This document shows, piece by piece, positions 5,705 through 6,201 of a stretch of DNA of 6,201 nt; the first letter of the stretch is position 1, and each line of letters opens with the position of its first letter. Source of the stretch: Gammaproteobacteria bacterium CG22_combo_CG10-13_8_21_14_all_40_8 (GTDB taxonomy: Bacteria > Pseudomonadota > Gammaproteobacteria > Enterobacterales > GCA-002770795); contig PCTP01000131.1 in the NCBI GenBank assembly GCA_002770795.1, positions 12,422-18,622 on the forward strand, in the 5' to 3' direction. Under the pieces are notes generated by a model. It ran no database searches. It was given only the letters and a program-made list of their open reading frames with translations, and was not told the origin of the DNA. The translations under genes were made by a program, and so were the position numbers.

Positions 5705-6201
5705 TTATGAATTATTTACATAGGCTGATAGTTTGCTTTCTATCACACGAGGATTGTCACCTTCTGCGATTGCAATAATGCCTTCAATTAACATCTCTCT
5801 GTAACGGCTTTGTGCTTGAGTGAGGTGTTTAAGCTTATGGGCTATAGGTATAAAGAATATATTCGCAGCAACAACACCATAGATAGTGGCTACAAATGCT
5901 GTGGCAATCCCCTTACCGAGCGCCTCAGGTTGACTCAAATTTCCCATCACATCAATCAGTCCTAACACAGCGCCCACAATACCCATGGTTGGGCTATACC
6001 CCCCATGGCCTCAAACACTCTAGCAGCTGCATACATATTTTCTTCGTGTAACTCTAACTCTGTCAGCATGGCACTTTTAATCGCGTCAGGTTCTGCACCA
6101 TCGATCAGTAAATTTAGACCCAAGCTAGAAAACTTATCGTCTTCTGATTCCACCTCTTCCTCTAAACCCAATAAACCTGAACGTCTTGCTGTTGAACTCC
6201 A
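5705..6201 (-). pseudogene. motC: Flagellar stator protein MotC (MotA family), 5' partial, with apparent frameshift
   Basis: MotC is the MotA-type stator subunit that couples proton flow through MotC/MotD to the rotor protein FliG. The gene enters from the right edge in frame at 6201. About 80 N-terminal residues, with the first two membrane helices, lie outside. The visible part starts WSSTARRSGLLGLEEE, where Arg6 and Glu14 of this fragment match the FliG-contacting Arg90 and Glu98 of E. coli MotA. It runs to VFEAMGG and then shifts frame, stopping soon after as IAQPWVLWALC. Adding one G restores GGYSPTMGIVGAVLGLIDVM, the third membrane helix with the conserved proline (Pro173 in E. coli MotA), followed by AFVATIYGVVAANIFFIPIA and the cytoplasmic tail SRYREMLIEGIIAIAEGDNP to a stop at 5705-5707. 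Both halves are otherwise well conserved, so the lesion is either very recent, programmed, or a sequencing error. An ATG at 5986 could not by itself make a working stator. Confidence 0.85.
5999..6004 (-). other. G6 tract where the motC frame shifts (one G short)
   Basis: On the coding strand, GCCAT is followed by six G and then TATAGCCCAACC. Seven G are needed to read Ala-Met-Gly-Gly-Tyr-Ser-Pro-Thr as in other MotC proteins. A one-base change in a homopolymer of this kind can come from polymerase slippage, a sequencing or assembly error, or less likely a programmed shift. Confidence 0.85.

Overview
The window is part of a flagellar motility and chemotaxis locus from an AT-rich gammaproteobacterium. 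The gene set and order (motC, motD, a ParA-type ATPase, a long CheW-like protein, cheW, a DUF2802 protein) match the polar-flagellum chemotaxis cluster of Pseudomonas, Vibrio and Shewanella. The base composition and the Asn/Lys/Gln-rich proteins would fit a Legionellales-like or other AT-rich lineage, but the genus cannot be fixed from this sequence.

Layout. The left end (1-1358, plus strand) carries two directly abutting genes: the 3' part of a FliK-like hook-length-control protein, open through the left edge, and a 97-residue stand-alone FlhB C-terminal-domain protein. They converge on, and overlap by 4 bases with, a leftward cluster on the minus strand. Read in transcription order, that cluster is motC (5' end outside the window, with an apparent single-base frameshift), a 243-base hairpin-rich spacer, motD, a 182-base spacer ending in a good sigma-70 type promoter, parC, parP (TAATG overlap with parC), a 197-base spacer with a possible terminator and a sigma-54-like site, cheW, and the DUF2802 gene.

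How they work together. MotC and MotD form a proton-type stator that drives flagellar rotation. CheW couples chemoreceptors to CheA. ParC and ParP place and stabilise chemoreceptor arrays at the cell pole. The FliK-like and FlhB-like proteins belong to flagellar export and hook-length control.

The points most worth a second look are: the one-base deficit in a G tract of motC, just before the conserved Pro-containing membrane helix; the structured spacer between motC and motD, which contains an exact GCCGATAA sigma-28 -10 box and may be a dispersed repeat; and the likely TTG start of parC, supported by its ribosome binding site, its promoter position and the family N-terminus. I found no CRISPR array, tRNA, rRNA, insertion sequence or clearly new system.
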